Source of the DNA: Thioclava nitratireducens
Lineage (GTDB): Bacteria > Pseudomonadota > Alphaproteobacteria > Rhodobacterales > Rhodobacteraceae
Assembly (NCBI RefSeq): GCF_001940525.2
Contig: NZ_CP019437.1
Location: 1,400,501 to 1,464,500 of the forward strand
Length of the DNA: 64,000 nt
Reading direction: 5' to 3'
Made by a program: the position numbers and the translations under genes. Of the stretch, positions 44,977-53,427 are shown piece after piece (within the stretch, counting starts at the first letter, position 1; each line of letters starts with the position of its first letter). The notes under the pieces are model-generated. The model worked only from the letters and a program-made list of their open reading frames with translations. It did no database searches and was not told the DNA's origin.

Positions 44977-46272
44977 TCAATCCGCGAAGGGGTCGGTCAC
45001 GAGGATCGTGTCGTCGCGCTCGGGCGAGGTCGAAAGCATCGCGACCGGGCAGTCGATCAGTTCCTCGATCCGGCGAACATATTTGATCGCGGCGGCCGGA
45101 AGATCGGCCCAGCTGCGCGCGCCTTCGGTCGATTCGGCCCAGCCTTCGATCTCTTCATAGACGGGGATGCAGCGCTTTTGTTCTTCCGCGGCGGTTGGCA
45201 GATAGTCGAGCTTCTCGCCATCGAGTTCGTAGCCGGTGCAGATTTTGATCGTTTCGAACCCGTCGAGCACGTCGAGCTTGGTCAGCGCGATGCCGTTCAC
45301 GCCCGAGATCGCGCAGGTCTGACGCACTAGGGCCGCGTCGAACCAGCCGCAGCGACGCTTACGTCCGGTGACGGTGCCGAATTCATGGCCGCGCGTGCCG
45401 AGGCGGTTGCCGTCCTCGTCGTCCAGCTCGGTCGGGAAGGGGCCTTCGCCTACACGGGTGGTGTAGGCCTTGACGATCCCGAGCACGAAATCGATCGCGC
45501 CCGGGCCCATGCCGGTGCCGGCCGCAGCCTGACCTGCGACCACGTTCGACGAAGTCACGAAGGGGTAAGTGCCGAAGTCGATATCCAGCAGCGAGCCCTG
45601 GGCGCCTTCGAAGAGGATACGCTTGCCCTGCTTGCGCTGCTCGTTGAGCACTTTCCAGACGGGGGCCGCGTATTTAAGGATCTCGGGGGCGACTTCCTTG
45701 AGCTTGGCGATCAGCGCGTCGCGGTCGATCGCTTCGATACCGAGCCCCTTGCGCAACGGATCGTGGTGCTGCAGCGCGCGGTCGACGCGGGCCTCCAGCG
45801 TCGCGTCATCGGCGAGGTCTGCCACGCGGACCGAACGGCGACCCACCTTGTCTTCGTAGGCTGGGCCGATACCGCGGCCGGTGGTGCCGATCTTGGTGCC
45901 TTTCGAGGCCGCTTCCTCGCGGGCGCGGTCGAGCTCGCCGTGAATCGGCAGGATCAGCGGGGTGTTCTCCGCGATCATCAGCGTCTCGGGGGTGATCTCC
46001 ACCCCCTGGTCGCGGATCTTCTCGATCTCGGCGAGCAGGTGGAACGGGTCGAGCACGACGCCGTTGCCGATCACCGAGAGTTTGCCGCCCCGCACCACGC
46101 CCGAAGGCAGTGCGTTGAGCTTGTATACCTTGCCGTCGATCACGAGCGTATGGCCCGCGTTATGACCGCCCTGAAACCGCGCGATCACGTCCGCGCGCTC
46201 GCTGAGCCAGTCCACGATCTTGCCTTTCCCCTCGTCACCCCATTGGGCGCCGACGACGACGACATTGGCCAT
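44977..46272 (-). CDS. purA: adenylosuccinate synthase
   Basis: A 431-residue enzyme joining IMP and aspartate with GTP, the first step from IMP to AMP. The P-loop [12 protein letters not shown] (Asp13, Lys16) and His41 in GGHNAGHTL are catalytic. Further signatures are [15 protein letters not shown] and [23 protein letters not shown]. The ATG at 46272 has CAAGGAGAGAG upstream; the longer open frame lacks family sequence. Divergent from secG. Confidence 0.97.
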   Translation of the reverse strand: MANVVVVGAQWGDEGKGKIVDWLSERADVIARFQGGHNAGHTLVIDGKVYKLNALPSGVVRGGKLSVIGNGVVLDPFHLLAEIEKIRDQGVEITPETLMIAENTPLILPIHGELDRAREEAASKGTKIGTTGRGIGPAYEDKVGRRSVRVADLADDATLEARVDRALQHHDPLRKGLGIEAIDRDALIAKLKEVAPEILKYAAPVWKVLNEQRKQGKRILFEGAQGSLLDIDFGTYPFVTSSNVVAGQAAAGTGMGPGAIDFVLGIVKAYTTRVGEGPFPTELDDEDGNRLGTRGHEFGTVTGRKRRCGWFDAALVRQTCAISGVNGIALTKLDVLDGFETIKICTGYELDGEKLDYLPTAAEEQKRCIPVYEEIEGWAESTEGARSWADLPAAAIKYVRRIEELIDCPVAMLSTSPERDDTILVTDPFAD

Positions 46273-46387
46273 TGCTCTCTCCTTGGCAGGTGTAAAACCG
46301 CGCGAGGTATAGCGGCTGAGCGCGCGGGGCGAAAGACCGCATTTGCGAGAGGCGATCGCTCTATCCATACGCCGCGCGCAGGCGGGC

Positions 46388-46435
46388 AGCGCAGGAGCCT
46401 CCGGCGGGGATATTTGGGCCAATACGAAAGTCAAA
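46388..46435 (+). repeat. dispersed element, single degenerate copy 5
   Basis: GCGCAGGAGCCTCCGGCGGGGATATTT followed by GGGCCAATACGAAAG shares the GGGATATTT core and the CCAA-GAA tail with the four copies at 5.9-6.1 and 12.8-13.0 kb, but the GC-rich first stem is reduced and there is no inverted partner. The rest of the 292-base purA-secG gap holds the two promoters' space and no gene I can see. Confidence 0.6.
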
Positions 46436-46564
46436 GCGCGCGTGAAGGCCGGGCGTGGGCCGATTTGACCCCGCGAAAGCCGAAAATCCGCCTATGCGGC
46501 CTTGCGCCCTCAGCCTCATCCGCCTAGATAGGCGCGTCGCAAGAAAGAAGGCCCGGACCCGTTC

Positions 46565-47017
46565 ATGGAAAACGTCGTTCTCTCGATCCACCTGATCCTC
46601 GCGCTGCTGCTGATTGGCGTGGTGCTCCTGCAACGCTCCGAAGGGGGTGGTCTCGGCATGGGGTCGTCCAACAGCTCCGGCGGTGGCGTAGGCGGGTTGA
46701 TGACCGGTCGGCAGGCCGCCAATGCGCTGACCCGCGTGACCTGGGTTCTGGCCGCCGGCTTCTTCGCGACCTCGGTGACGCTGACGGTTCTGGCCGCGCA
46801 GAAAGCGGGCACCGGCTCGGTGGTCGACACCGCTGCGCCCCAGCAAAGCGCGCCGGCGGATACCGCGCCGGCCAATGACACGACCGGTTCGACGCCCTCG
46901 CTCGACGTGGTGATGCCGCCGCCTGCCAGCGGTTCGGACGCCTCGACCGGCGGAAACGCGGGCGAAACCACGACGGATACGCAAAGCGGTCCGGTCACGC
47001 CGCCCGCCGCCAACTAA
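46565..47017 (+). CDS. secG: preprotein translocase subunit SecG
   Basis: A 150-residue SecG of the SecYEG channel. Two membrane helices (residues 3-22 and about 57-80) flank the conserved loop LLQRSEGGGLGMGSSNSSGG. The C-terminal 65 residues are Ala/Pro/Ser/Thr-rich and disordered, as in other alphaproteobacteria. It lies 182 bases upstream of pyrG; a 7-bp hairpin (CGCACCC/GGGTGCG at about 47045-47071) follows the stop. Confidence 0.95.
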   Translation: MENVVLSIHLILALLLIGVVLLQRSEGGGLGMGSSNSSGGGVGGLMTGRQAANALTRVTWVLAAGFFATSVTLTVLAAQKAGTGSVVDTAAPQQSAPADTAPANDTTGSTPSLDVVMPPPASGSDASTGGNAGETTTDTQSGPVTPPAAN

Positions 47018-47100
47018 GCCGTCACTTCAGTCAACCATCGGTTCGCACCCACAAAAACTTGCGGGTGCGTCCTATCCAAACTCAATAGCTTGCGGTCTGG

Positions 47101-47199
47101 TTGCGGGCAGGCCGCGAATCGTGTAAGCATTAAATCCCGTGATCCTGACCCTCTTGGGGCAGGGAAACCATTCGAATTTCGCAGATCACGGGGGTCTTC
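47101..47199 (+). promoter_or_regulatory. pyrG promoter and leader hairpin sequestering the ribosome site
   Basis: TTGCGG (47101-47106), a 17-base spacer and TAAGCA (47124-47129) suggest a start at about 47136-47139, the bases CCCG. CCCGTGATC (47136-47144) is perfectly complementary to GATCACGGG (47184-47192), so the first nine bases of the message can pair with the stretch that contains the ribosome site GGGGG (47190-47194). An inner hairpin (CTG-ACCC-TCTT-GGGG-CAG) stacks inside. The layout matches the start-site switching known for enterobacterial pyrC; promoter and start are predicted, the complementarity is seen. Confidence 0.6.
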
Positions 47200-48842
47200 A
47201 TGGCACGTTATGTCTTCATTACCGGCGGCGTCGTCTCGTCGCTCGGAAAGGGTTTGGCATCCGCCGCCCTGGGGCATTGCTGCAAGCACGCGGCTTTTCG
47301 GTTCGGCTGCGCAAGCTCGACCCCTATCTGAACGTTGATCCGGGCACGATGAGCCCGTTCGAGCATGGCGAGGTTTTCGTCACCGATGACGGGGCGGAGA
47401 CCGATCTCGACCTTGGTCACTACGAAAGATTCACCGGGGTTTCGGCCCGCAAGACCGACTCGATCTCCTCGGGGCGCATCTACACCAACGTGCTCGAGAA
47501 GGAGCGCCGCGGGGAGTATCTGGGCAAGACGATCCAGGTGATCCCGCACGTGACCAACGAGATCAAGGATTTCCTCGATGTCGGCGATGACGAGGTCGAT
47601 TTCATGCTGTGCGAGATCGGCGGCACGGTGGGCGATATCGAAGGTCTACCCTTCTTCGAAGCGATCCGTCAGTTCAGCCAGGACCGCCCGCGCGGTCAGG
47701 TGATCTTCATGCATCTCACGCTGCTGCCCTATCTGGCGGCGTCCGGCGAGCTGAAGACCAAGCCGACGCAGCACTCGGTCAAGGAACTGCGCTCTATCGG
47801 CCTCCAGCCCGACGTGCTGGTCTGCCGCTCGGAGCAGCCGATCCCCGACAAGGAGCGCGGCAAGATCGCGCTGTTCTGTAACGTGCGCCCCGAGGCGGTG
47901 ATCCCCGCCTACGATCTCAAGTCGATCTACGAGGCGCCGCTGGCATATCACCGCGTCGGTCTCGATCAGGCGGTGCTTGACGCGTTCGGCATCTCTCCCG
48001 CGCCGAAGCCGGAGCTGAGCCGCTGGGAAGACGTGATGGACCGTCTCGATCATGCCGAGGGCGAGGTGCGCGTCGCGATCGTGGGCAAATACGTTCAGCT
48101 CGAAGACGCCTATAAGTCGATCGCCGAGGCGCTGACCCATGGCGGGATGGCGAACCGGGTGCGCGTGAAGGCCGAATGGATCGACGCCGAGATTTTCGAG
48201 AACGAAGATCCGGCACCTTATCTGGAAAACTACCACGCGATCCTTGTGCCCGGTGGCTTCGGTGAGCGCGGCACCGAGGGCAAGATCCGCGCCGCCCAAT
48301 TCGCGCGCGAAAAGGGCGTTCCTTACCTGGGCATCTGTCTGGGTATGCAGATGGCCGTCATCGAGGCCGCGCGGAACCTCGCGGGCGTCAATGATGCGGG
48401 CTCGGAAGAGTTCGATCACGAGGCGGGCAAGAAGCGCTTCACCCCGGTCGTCTATCACCTCAAGGAATGGGTGCAGGGCAACCACAGGGTCGAGCGCAAG
48501 GTCACCGACGACAAGGGCGGCACCATGCGCCTGGGCGCCTACACGGCGGCGCTGAAGGAGGGCTCGAAGGTCGCCGAGGTCTATGGCGCGACCGATATCG
48601 AGGAGCGTCACCGCCACCGCTATGAGGTCGACATCAAGTATCGCGAGCCGTTGGAGAAATGCGGGATGACCTTCTCCGGCATGTCGCCCGATGGCCGCCT
48701 GCCCGAGATCGTCGAGCACAAGGATCACCCGTGGTTCATCGGCGTGCAGTTCCATCCCGAGCTGAAGTCGAAGCCCTTCGCTCCGCATCCGCTGTTCGCG
48801 GGCTTCATCAAGGCCGCGTTGGATCAGAGCCGGTTGGTGTGA
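47200..48842 (+). CDS. pyrG: CTP synthase, apparent frameshift near codon 24
   Basis: CTP synthase makes CTP from UTP, glutamine and ATP. The synthetase domain starts at ATG 47200 with [24 protein letters not shown] and breaks at the run GGGG (47271-47274); one more G restores the family sequence [22 protein letters not shown] in the frame that continues to 48842. With the correction the protein would be 547 residues, the normal length. The glutaminase domain has [17 protein letters not shown] (nucleophile Cys near residue 392) and the VQFHPE motif. pyrG is essential in most bacteria, so a sequence error is more likely than a real break. The leader is described separately. Confidence 0.92.
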
Positions 48843-48866
48843 TCCCGGCTTCCCCCTGAAATCGAG

Positions 48867-48904
48867 AAAGCCGCGCCTATCCCTGCGCGGCTTTTTTCTT
48901 TTTC
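48867..48904 (+). terminator. terminator of pyrG, overlapping the convergent gene
   Basis: AAAGCCGCGC and GCGCGGCTTT form a 10-bp stem with an 8-base loop, followed by TTTCTTTTTCTTC. The second arm and the T-rich tract lie inside the 3' end of the convergent GbsR-type gene, whose stop codon is in the loop. Confidence 0.85.
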
Positions 48905-49407
48905 TTCTTGGAGGTTTTCGGTGCGGGTTTCCCGGTCTGACCGCCGCCGCGTGCGGGGTCGATATGCCGGGCCAGTTCGGTCGGATCGAGGCGGATCAGC
49001 GCCTGTATATAGCCCGAGGCCGCGTCGAGGAGTTCACACAAGGCCGCCGCCCGCGGGTCGGCGCTGCGGGCCTCGAGGGCGGATAGGTGATCACGTGCGG
49101 GGCCGATCACGCGACGTTCGCGCTCCGCCAGCATCAGCCGTGCCAGTTCCCACGGCTCGGTCGGGGCGACGAAGTAATCCTTGCGCGAGCCGGGGGACCG
49201 GGCCGCCTGCACGAGGCCCGCATCGCGCAATTCCTTCAACGCGGTCGAGACGTTGGAGCGCGACAACCCAAGCTGCGCGACCAAATCGTCGGCCGAGGGC
49301 GCTTGAGCCGCGCGCCAGATCGCGCCGAGGCAGCGGCCGGCGGGGCGGGAAAATCCGAAACGGGGGGCGAGTTCGGCGAAGGCTTCGGGCAGTTCGGTAT
49401 CACTCAT
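48877..49407 (-). CDS. GbsR/MarR-type transcriptional regulator
   Basis: A 176-residue winged-helix regulator. The N-terminal FAELAPRFGFSRPAGRCLGAIW and the HTH SADDLVAQLGLSRSNVSTALKELRDAGLV followed by the wing RKDYFVAP match the GbsR group, which controls osmoprotectant or metabolite genes. The C-terminus ends in a run of six lysines, encoded by the pyrG terminator T-tract. It lies 35 bases downstream of the DgoK-like gene, suggesting one message with it and znuA. Confidence 0.88.
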   Translation of the reverse strand: MSDTELPEAFAELAPRFGFSRPAGRCLGAIWRAAQAPSADDLVAQLGLSRSNVSTALKELRDAGLVQAARSPGSRKDYFVAPTEPWELARLMLAERERRVIGPARDHLSALEARSADPRAAALCELLDAASGYIQALIRLDPTELARHIDPARGGGQTGKPAPKTSKKKKKKAAQG

Positions 49408-49442
49408 GCATTCATCCTCTGCCGCCTGTCTCTGCCGCCGGG

Positions 49443-50207
49443 TTACGCGCCGGGCCGGCGCGCCGCGGACAGTCCCGCGATCAGCGCGGCCTCTCCGTCG
49501 CCCAAAGTGACCTGCGCGCCCTGCGCTTGCAAGCCACGGGCGCAAATTTCCGACCAGCCGGGGGCGGAGGCGGAGGACAGCGCCAGCACGGTCTGGCCCA
49601 GCCACCACGGTTTCGCCGCGGCGAGTTCCGCGCCCAGCACGGCGCCGGCGGCGCGCGGGGTGTGGCGTCCAAGGCTGAGCGGGGCCAATTCGCGGGCGAG
49701 GCGTTCGGGGCGCGAAAGCGTATCGGCGAGAGCTGCGTCGAACCCGTCGCCGGCTTCGAGCGGTGCGCCGAGCGCGGCCAGCATCGCGGCGGAGCCTGCG
49801 CGCATCGCGCTGACGACTTCGCCCGCCGAGATATGCGCCCAGATCGCGCTTGCGCCGCAAATCCAGATCACGCCATCGAATTGCGGGATGCCTGCGAGGA
49901 TCCCGGCGATTCGGGCGGCCTCGGGGGCCGTGATCTCGGTGCCGTCGCTGTCTTGGATGAGGCCGGGCAGGGCGGGGTAGCTTTGCCCGCCGATCTCGGT
50001 TAGCGGCAGCGCTCCGTCGGGGCGAGGCGTGCAGGGAAGCGCGCGAAGGTCAGGGCCTGCAGTGGAGGCCGCCACGATGGCAGCACCCCCTTCAGGCAAG
50101 AGCGGGCGCGCGGCGGGCCCGGTTTTGCGGTCGGTCACCGCCCCGTCCGACACATGTGCGGCGCGCCAGCGCCCGAATTCTTCCGTGAGTGCGATCCAAT
50201 CAGCCAT
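49443..50207 (-). CDS. DgoK-like protein lacking kinase motifs
   Basis: A 254-residue protein that aligns along its length with 2-dehydro-3-deoxygalactonokinase: DWIAL at the N-terminus, PGLIQD then an acid-rich turn, FDGVIWICG with WAHISAGEVVS, and GAVLGAELAAA. The catalytic motifs have changed: the DWGT-type phosphate loop reads TEEFG, the GEETQ-type motif reads APEAAR, and the PGTHTKW-type motif reads CGASAIW. The fold is probably kept but kinase activity is unlikely. It lies 32 bases downstream of znuA and upstream of the GbsR gene. Role unknown; a degraded gene is less likely since the frame is intact. Confidence 0.72.
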   Translation of the reverse strand: MADWIALTEEFGRWRAAHVSDGAVTDRKTGPAARPLLPEGGAAIVAASTAGPDLRALPCTPRPDGALPLTEIGGQSYPALPGLIQDSDGTEITAPEAARIAGILAGIPQFDGVIWICGASAIWAHISAGEVVSAMRAGSAAMLAALGAPLEAGDGFDAALADTLSRPERLARELAPLSLGRHTPRAAGAVLGAELAAAKPWWLGQTVLALSSASAPGWSEICARGLQAQGAQVTLGDGEAALIAGLSAARRPGA

Positions 50208-50239
50208 GGCGCATCAGATCGCATGGAGGTGGTGCGGGA

Positions 50240-51190
50240 TCAACCCTGCGACAGGCAGGCGATGATCGTGTCCGCCATTCCTTGCATCAGGTCCTCATAG
50301 AGACCGGGGCCATAGGTCAGCGCGGTGCCGGAAGGATCGAGCGACTTGCCGAGCCTCACCGGCGTCCCATCGACGAGGACTTCGACCATTTTCGGGTCGT
50401 GGTTCGCTTCCGGGAAGGCGCAGACGGCTTCCTTGGCCGACGCCTCTTCGCGCAGGCTCACCAGATGGGCGGCCCCCGGGGTCGATGCATCGCTTGGGGA
50501 AAGCGCGCCCATGATGGTCAGCCCGTAATGATCGGCGAGATAGCCGTACGCCGCGTGATAGACGAGGAAAGGCTTGTCCGCGACCGGCGCGAACTCGGCC
50601 TTGAGCTTGGCGTCGAGCGCCTCGATCCGCGCTTGCGTGGCTTCGGAGTTGGCCGCGTAGGTCTCGGCATGTTCGGGATCGGCCTTGGAGAGGTCTTCGG
50701 CGATCAGACCGAGCCAGAGCTTCGCATTGTCGGGGTCGAGCCACGCATGCGGATCGGTCATCTGGTCGACTTCGGCGTGGTCCCCATTCCCGGCCTCGGC
50801 GTGATCCGCGTCGGCGTCGACGCTGTGATCATGCGGGTCCGGCACCGAGAAGCTGCGCAGGGTCGTGCCGGGCGCGTGAAGCAATTCGACCGACTGGCCC
50901 TTCACTCCCACGCCGTCGATCGCGCGTTCGAGCCACGGCGTCAGCCGCGGGCCGACCCAGAAGACGAGGTCCGCGTCTTGCAGATCGCGCGCCTGGCTGG
51001 GCTTCAGTTGATAGTGATGCGCGTCGGAATTCTGGCCGAGCAGAACCTCCGGCTGCCCCAGATCGCCCATCACCTGCGCGACGAGTGACTGCACCGGCGG
51101 AACATCGGTCACGACACTGGGCGCCTCGGCTTGGGCGAGGGCGGGCAGTGCGGCAAGGGCGCTCACGAGAACGGGAAGGGTGGGGCGCAT
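50240..51190 (-). CDS. znuA: zinc ABC transporter, periplasmic binding protein
   Basis: A 316-residue cluster A-I binding protein with a signal peptide (residues 1-22). Zinc ligands include His58/His59 (NSDAHHYQLKPSQ), His146 (MTDPHAWLDP) and a histidine in VYHAAYGYLADHYG. A His/Asp-rich loop (DPHDHSVDADADHAEAGNGDH) near residue 120 is the usual zinc-collecting loop of ZnuA. It is divergent from zur, with a candidate Zur box 43 bases before the ATG. Confidence 0.95.
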   Translation of the reverse strand: MRPTLPVLVSALAALPALAQAEAPSVVTDVPPVQSLVAQVMGDLGQPEVLLGQNSDAHHYQLKPSQARDLQDADLVFWVGPRLTPWLERAIDGVGVKGQSVELLHAPGTTLRSFSVPDPHDHSVDADADHAEAGNGDHAEVDQMTDPHAWLDPDNAKLWLGLIAEDLSKADPEHAETYAANSEATQARIEALDAKLKAEFAPVADKPFLVYHAAYGYLADHYGLTIMGALSPSDASTPGAAHLVSLREEASAKEAVCAFPEANHDPKMVEVLVDGTPVRLGKSLDPSGTALTYGPGLYEDLMQGMADTIIACLSQG

Positions 51191-51232
51191 CTGATGTCTC
51201 CTGTCCAGCTTGATCTGAGGGGCGGAAAATGT

Positions 51233-51247
51233 ATGTTATAAAATCAC
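51233..51247 (-). promoter_or_regulatory. candidate Zur box facing znuA
   Basis: On the minus strand GTGATTTTATAACAT shares GTGAT-N4-TAACAT with the box at 51263-51277, in opposite orientation. Placed just upstream of znuA, it is the expected position of a Zur operator. Zur binding is inferred. Confidence 0.55.
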
Positions 51248-51262
51248 TCGTCAAGAAGAAAT

Positions 51263-51277
51263 GTGATAAGGTAACAT
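51263..51277 (+). promoter_or_regulatory. candidate Zur box facing zur
   Basis: GTGATAAGGTAACAT on the plus strand ends within the annotated start codon of zur (ATG at 51276). Either zur uses the GTG at 51282 or the message is leaderless. Same GTGAT-N4-TAACAT motif as the box facing znuA. Confidence 0.55.
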
Positions 51278-51791
51278 GCTCGTGGGTTCTTCGACCTCTT
51301 CCGCAAAGGCTTTCACGCCGCATGACCACAGCCGATGCGCCGGCGCGACGCTGGCGCGCGCCGAGGCTGTCGCCGCCGAAAAGGGCGCGCGGCTGACTCC
51401 TGTGCGTAAGCGTGCACTGGAAATACTGCTGGAAGAACATCGGGCTATGGGGGCCTACGAGGTGCTCGACCGGCTCGCGGCGGATGGGTTCGGCAAGCAG
51501 CCGCCCGTCGCCTATCGCGCGCTGGAATTCCTTGTCGAGCACGGTCTCGCGCATCGCGTGCGTCGCCTCAACGCCTTCGCCGCCTGCATGAGCCCGGGCG
51601 AAGAACATGCGCCGGTTTTCCTGATCTGCCGCAACTGTGGCGAAGTCGCCGAGGCCGGCCCCGAAGAAGGGGCCGACGAGGTGCGTCACGCGTTGCAGGG
51701 CGCGGCCGAGCGGTTGAATTTCCATGTCGAGCGGGCCACCGTAGAGGCGCTGGGGCTCTGCCCCAACTGCGCCGCCGAGGAGGCGCAATGA
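51276..51791 (+). CDS. zur: zinc uptake regulator, Fur family
   Basis: A 171-residue Fur-type repressor. The HTH region (LTPVRKRALEILLEEH, then GAYEVLDRLAADG, KQPPVAYRALEFLVEHGLAHRV) is typical of Zur, and two CxxC sites, CRNCGEV and CPNCAAEE, hold the structural zinc. The N-terminus has HDHSRC, another possible site. The start is uncertain between ATG 51276 and GTG 51282. The stop overlaps znuC (ATGA). It should repress both its own operon and znuA when zinc is sufficient. Confidence 0.94.
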   Translation: MLVGSSTSSAKAFTPHDHSRCAGATLARAEAVAAEKGARLTPVRKRALEILLEEHRAMGAYEVLDRLAADGFGKQPPVAYRALEFLVEHGLAHRVRRLNAFAACMSPGEEHAPVFLICRNCGEVAEAGPEEGADEVRHALQGAAERLNFHVERATVEALGLCPNCAAEEAQ

Positions 51792-52588
51792 GCGAGTTGA
51801 TCACGGCGCAGGGTCTGAGCGTGCGCCATGGCGAGGTCGAGGTGCTTCACGGCGTCGACTTCACGATTTCCTCCGGCGAGATCGTTACCGTCGTCGGGCC
51901 CAACGGGTCGGGGAAATCGACGCTGATCCGCGCCCTGATTGGGTTGGAGCGTGCCGCGCGGGGCAAAGTGAACCGTCAGGCCGGGCTGCGGATCGGTTAC
52001 GTCCCGCAAAAGCTGCATGTCGATGCGAGCCTGCCGCTGACCGTGCGCCGGTTCCTGTCGCTACCCAAGCGCGTCTCGAACGCCCGCGCCGAGGCCGCTT
52101 TGGAGCGCACCGGCGTCCCGCATCTCGGCGGGCGGCAGATTTCGCGGCTCTCGGGCGGGCAGTTTCAACGTGTGCTTCTGGCGCGCGCCCTGCTGTCCGA
52201 GCCGCAGATCCTGATCCTCGACGAGCCGACGCAGGGGCTCGACCAGCCCGGCACGGCGGGGTTCTACAAGCTGATCGAGGAGGTCCGTCAGGAAACCGGC
52301 TGCGCGGTGCTGATGGTCAGTCACGATCTGCACGTCGTGATGTCGACCTCGGACAGGGTGATCTGCCTCAACGGCCATGTCTGCTGTCAGGGGACGCCGA
52401 AGGTGGTGGCCGAGGCGCCGGAATATCGCGCGCTATTCGGGATGGGCACGCAAGGGGCCTTCGCGCTCTATCAGCACAGCCACGATCATGGCGAACATGC
52501 GGATCACGCAACCTGCAGCCACGATCACGATCACGCCGACGACGCGGCGAAGGACGGCACTCAAACGCACGGGCAGGCGCATGTTTGA
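51788..52588 (+). CDS. znuC: zinc ABC transporter, ATPase with His-rich tail
   Basis: A 266-residue ABC ATPase that powers ZnuAB. Walker A is GPNGSGKST near residue 38, signature LSGGQFQRV near residue 124, Walker B ILILDEP near residue 145 and the H-loop VSHDLHVV. The last 35 residues are a histidine-rich tail (QHSHDHGEHADH, then SHDHDHADDA) beyond the ATPase fold, likely a zinc sensor or buffer. Translationally coupled to zur and overlapping znuB by eight bases. Confidence 0.95.
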   Translation: MSELITAQGLSVRHGEVEVLHGVDFTISSGEIVTVVGPNGSGKSTLIRALIGLERAARGKVNRQAGLRIGYVPQKLHVDASLPLTVRRFLSLPKRVSNARAEAALERTGVPHLGGRQISRLSGGQFQRVLLARALLSEPQILILDEPTQGLDQPGTAGFYKLIEEVRQETGCAVLMVSHDLHVVMSTSDRVICLNGHVCCQGTPKVVAEAPEYRALFGMGTQGAFALYQHSHDHGEHADHATCSHDHDHADDAAKDGTQTHGQAHV

Positions 52589-53366
52589 CGATTTTCTTTT
52601 CCGCGCGGCATTGGCCGGGATCGGCCTGACTTTCGCGACCGGGCCTCTGGGCTCTTTCGTTGTGTGGCGGCGCATGGCCTATTTCGGCGATGCGACCGCC
52701 CATGCGGCGATCCTCGGCGTGGCACTTAGCTTCGCCTTCGGCATCTCGGTCTATCTCGGCACGCTTGGCGTGGCGCTGGCGATGGCGCTCACCGTCGCGC
52801 GGCTCTCGGGGCGCGGCCATGCGATGGACACGCTCTTGGGGGTGCTCGCCCATTCCGCGCTGGCCTTCGGCCTCGTCGCGGCGTCGCTGCAATCGGGGCT
52901 GCGGGTCGATCTGTCGGCTTGGCTGTTCGGCGACATACTCGCCGTGTCGCGCAGCGATCTGGCCGTGGTCTGGGGCGGGGCCGCAGTGGTCGCAGCGCTG
53001 CTGGCATGGCGCTGGCAGGGGCTGCTGACCGCGACGATCAATGACGAGCTGGCGATGTCTTCCGGGCTCGACCCGCGACGCGAGCAGATGGCATTGACCA
53101 TCGCGCTGGCGCTGACCGTGGCGGTGGCGATCAAGATCGTCGGTGCGCTTCTGATCGCGGCGCTGTTGATCGTCCCGGCAGCTACGGCGCGGCAATTCGC
53201 GCGCGGGCCGGAGGCGATGGCGGCGGGCGCGACCGGGGTGGGGATCGCCTCGGTGCTGCTCGGGCTTTGGGGCTCGTTGCAGTTCGACACGCCTGCGGGT
53301 CCGTCGATCGTGGCGGCCTCCGCTGTGCTTTTCGTGCTGTCCCTGCCGCTGCGTCGCGCGCGCTAA
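52581..53366 (+). CDS. znuB: zinc ABC transporter, permease
   Basis: A 261-residue membrane protein with eight or nine helices, ABC-3 family. GSFVVWRRMAYFGDATAHAAILGVALS near the N-terminus and VGALLIAALLIVPAATARQ near residue 195 are family signatures. ATG 52581 overlaps the znuC end by eight bases. Together zur-znuC-znuB form one operon, opposite znuA. Confidence 0.95.
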   Translation: MFDDFLFRAALAGIGLTFATGPLGSFVVWRRMAYFGDATAHAAILGVALSFAFGISVYLGTLGVALAMALTVARLSGRGHAMDTLLGVLAHSALAFGLVAASLQSGLRVDLSAWLFGDILAVSRSDLAVVWGGAAVVAALLAWRWQGLLTATINDELAMSSGLDPRREQMALTIALALTVAVAIKIVGALLIAALLIVPAATARQFARGPEAMAAGATGVGIASVLLGLWGSLQFDTPAGPSIVAASAVLFVLSLPLRRAR

Positions 53367-53427
53367 GCCGCGCTGCCGCTTGCCAATTCCCGTCCCGCGC
53401 GGTGAGATGCGCGACAAAGGAGCCTCG

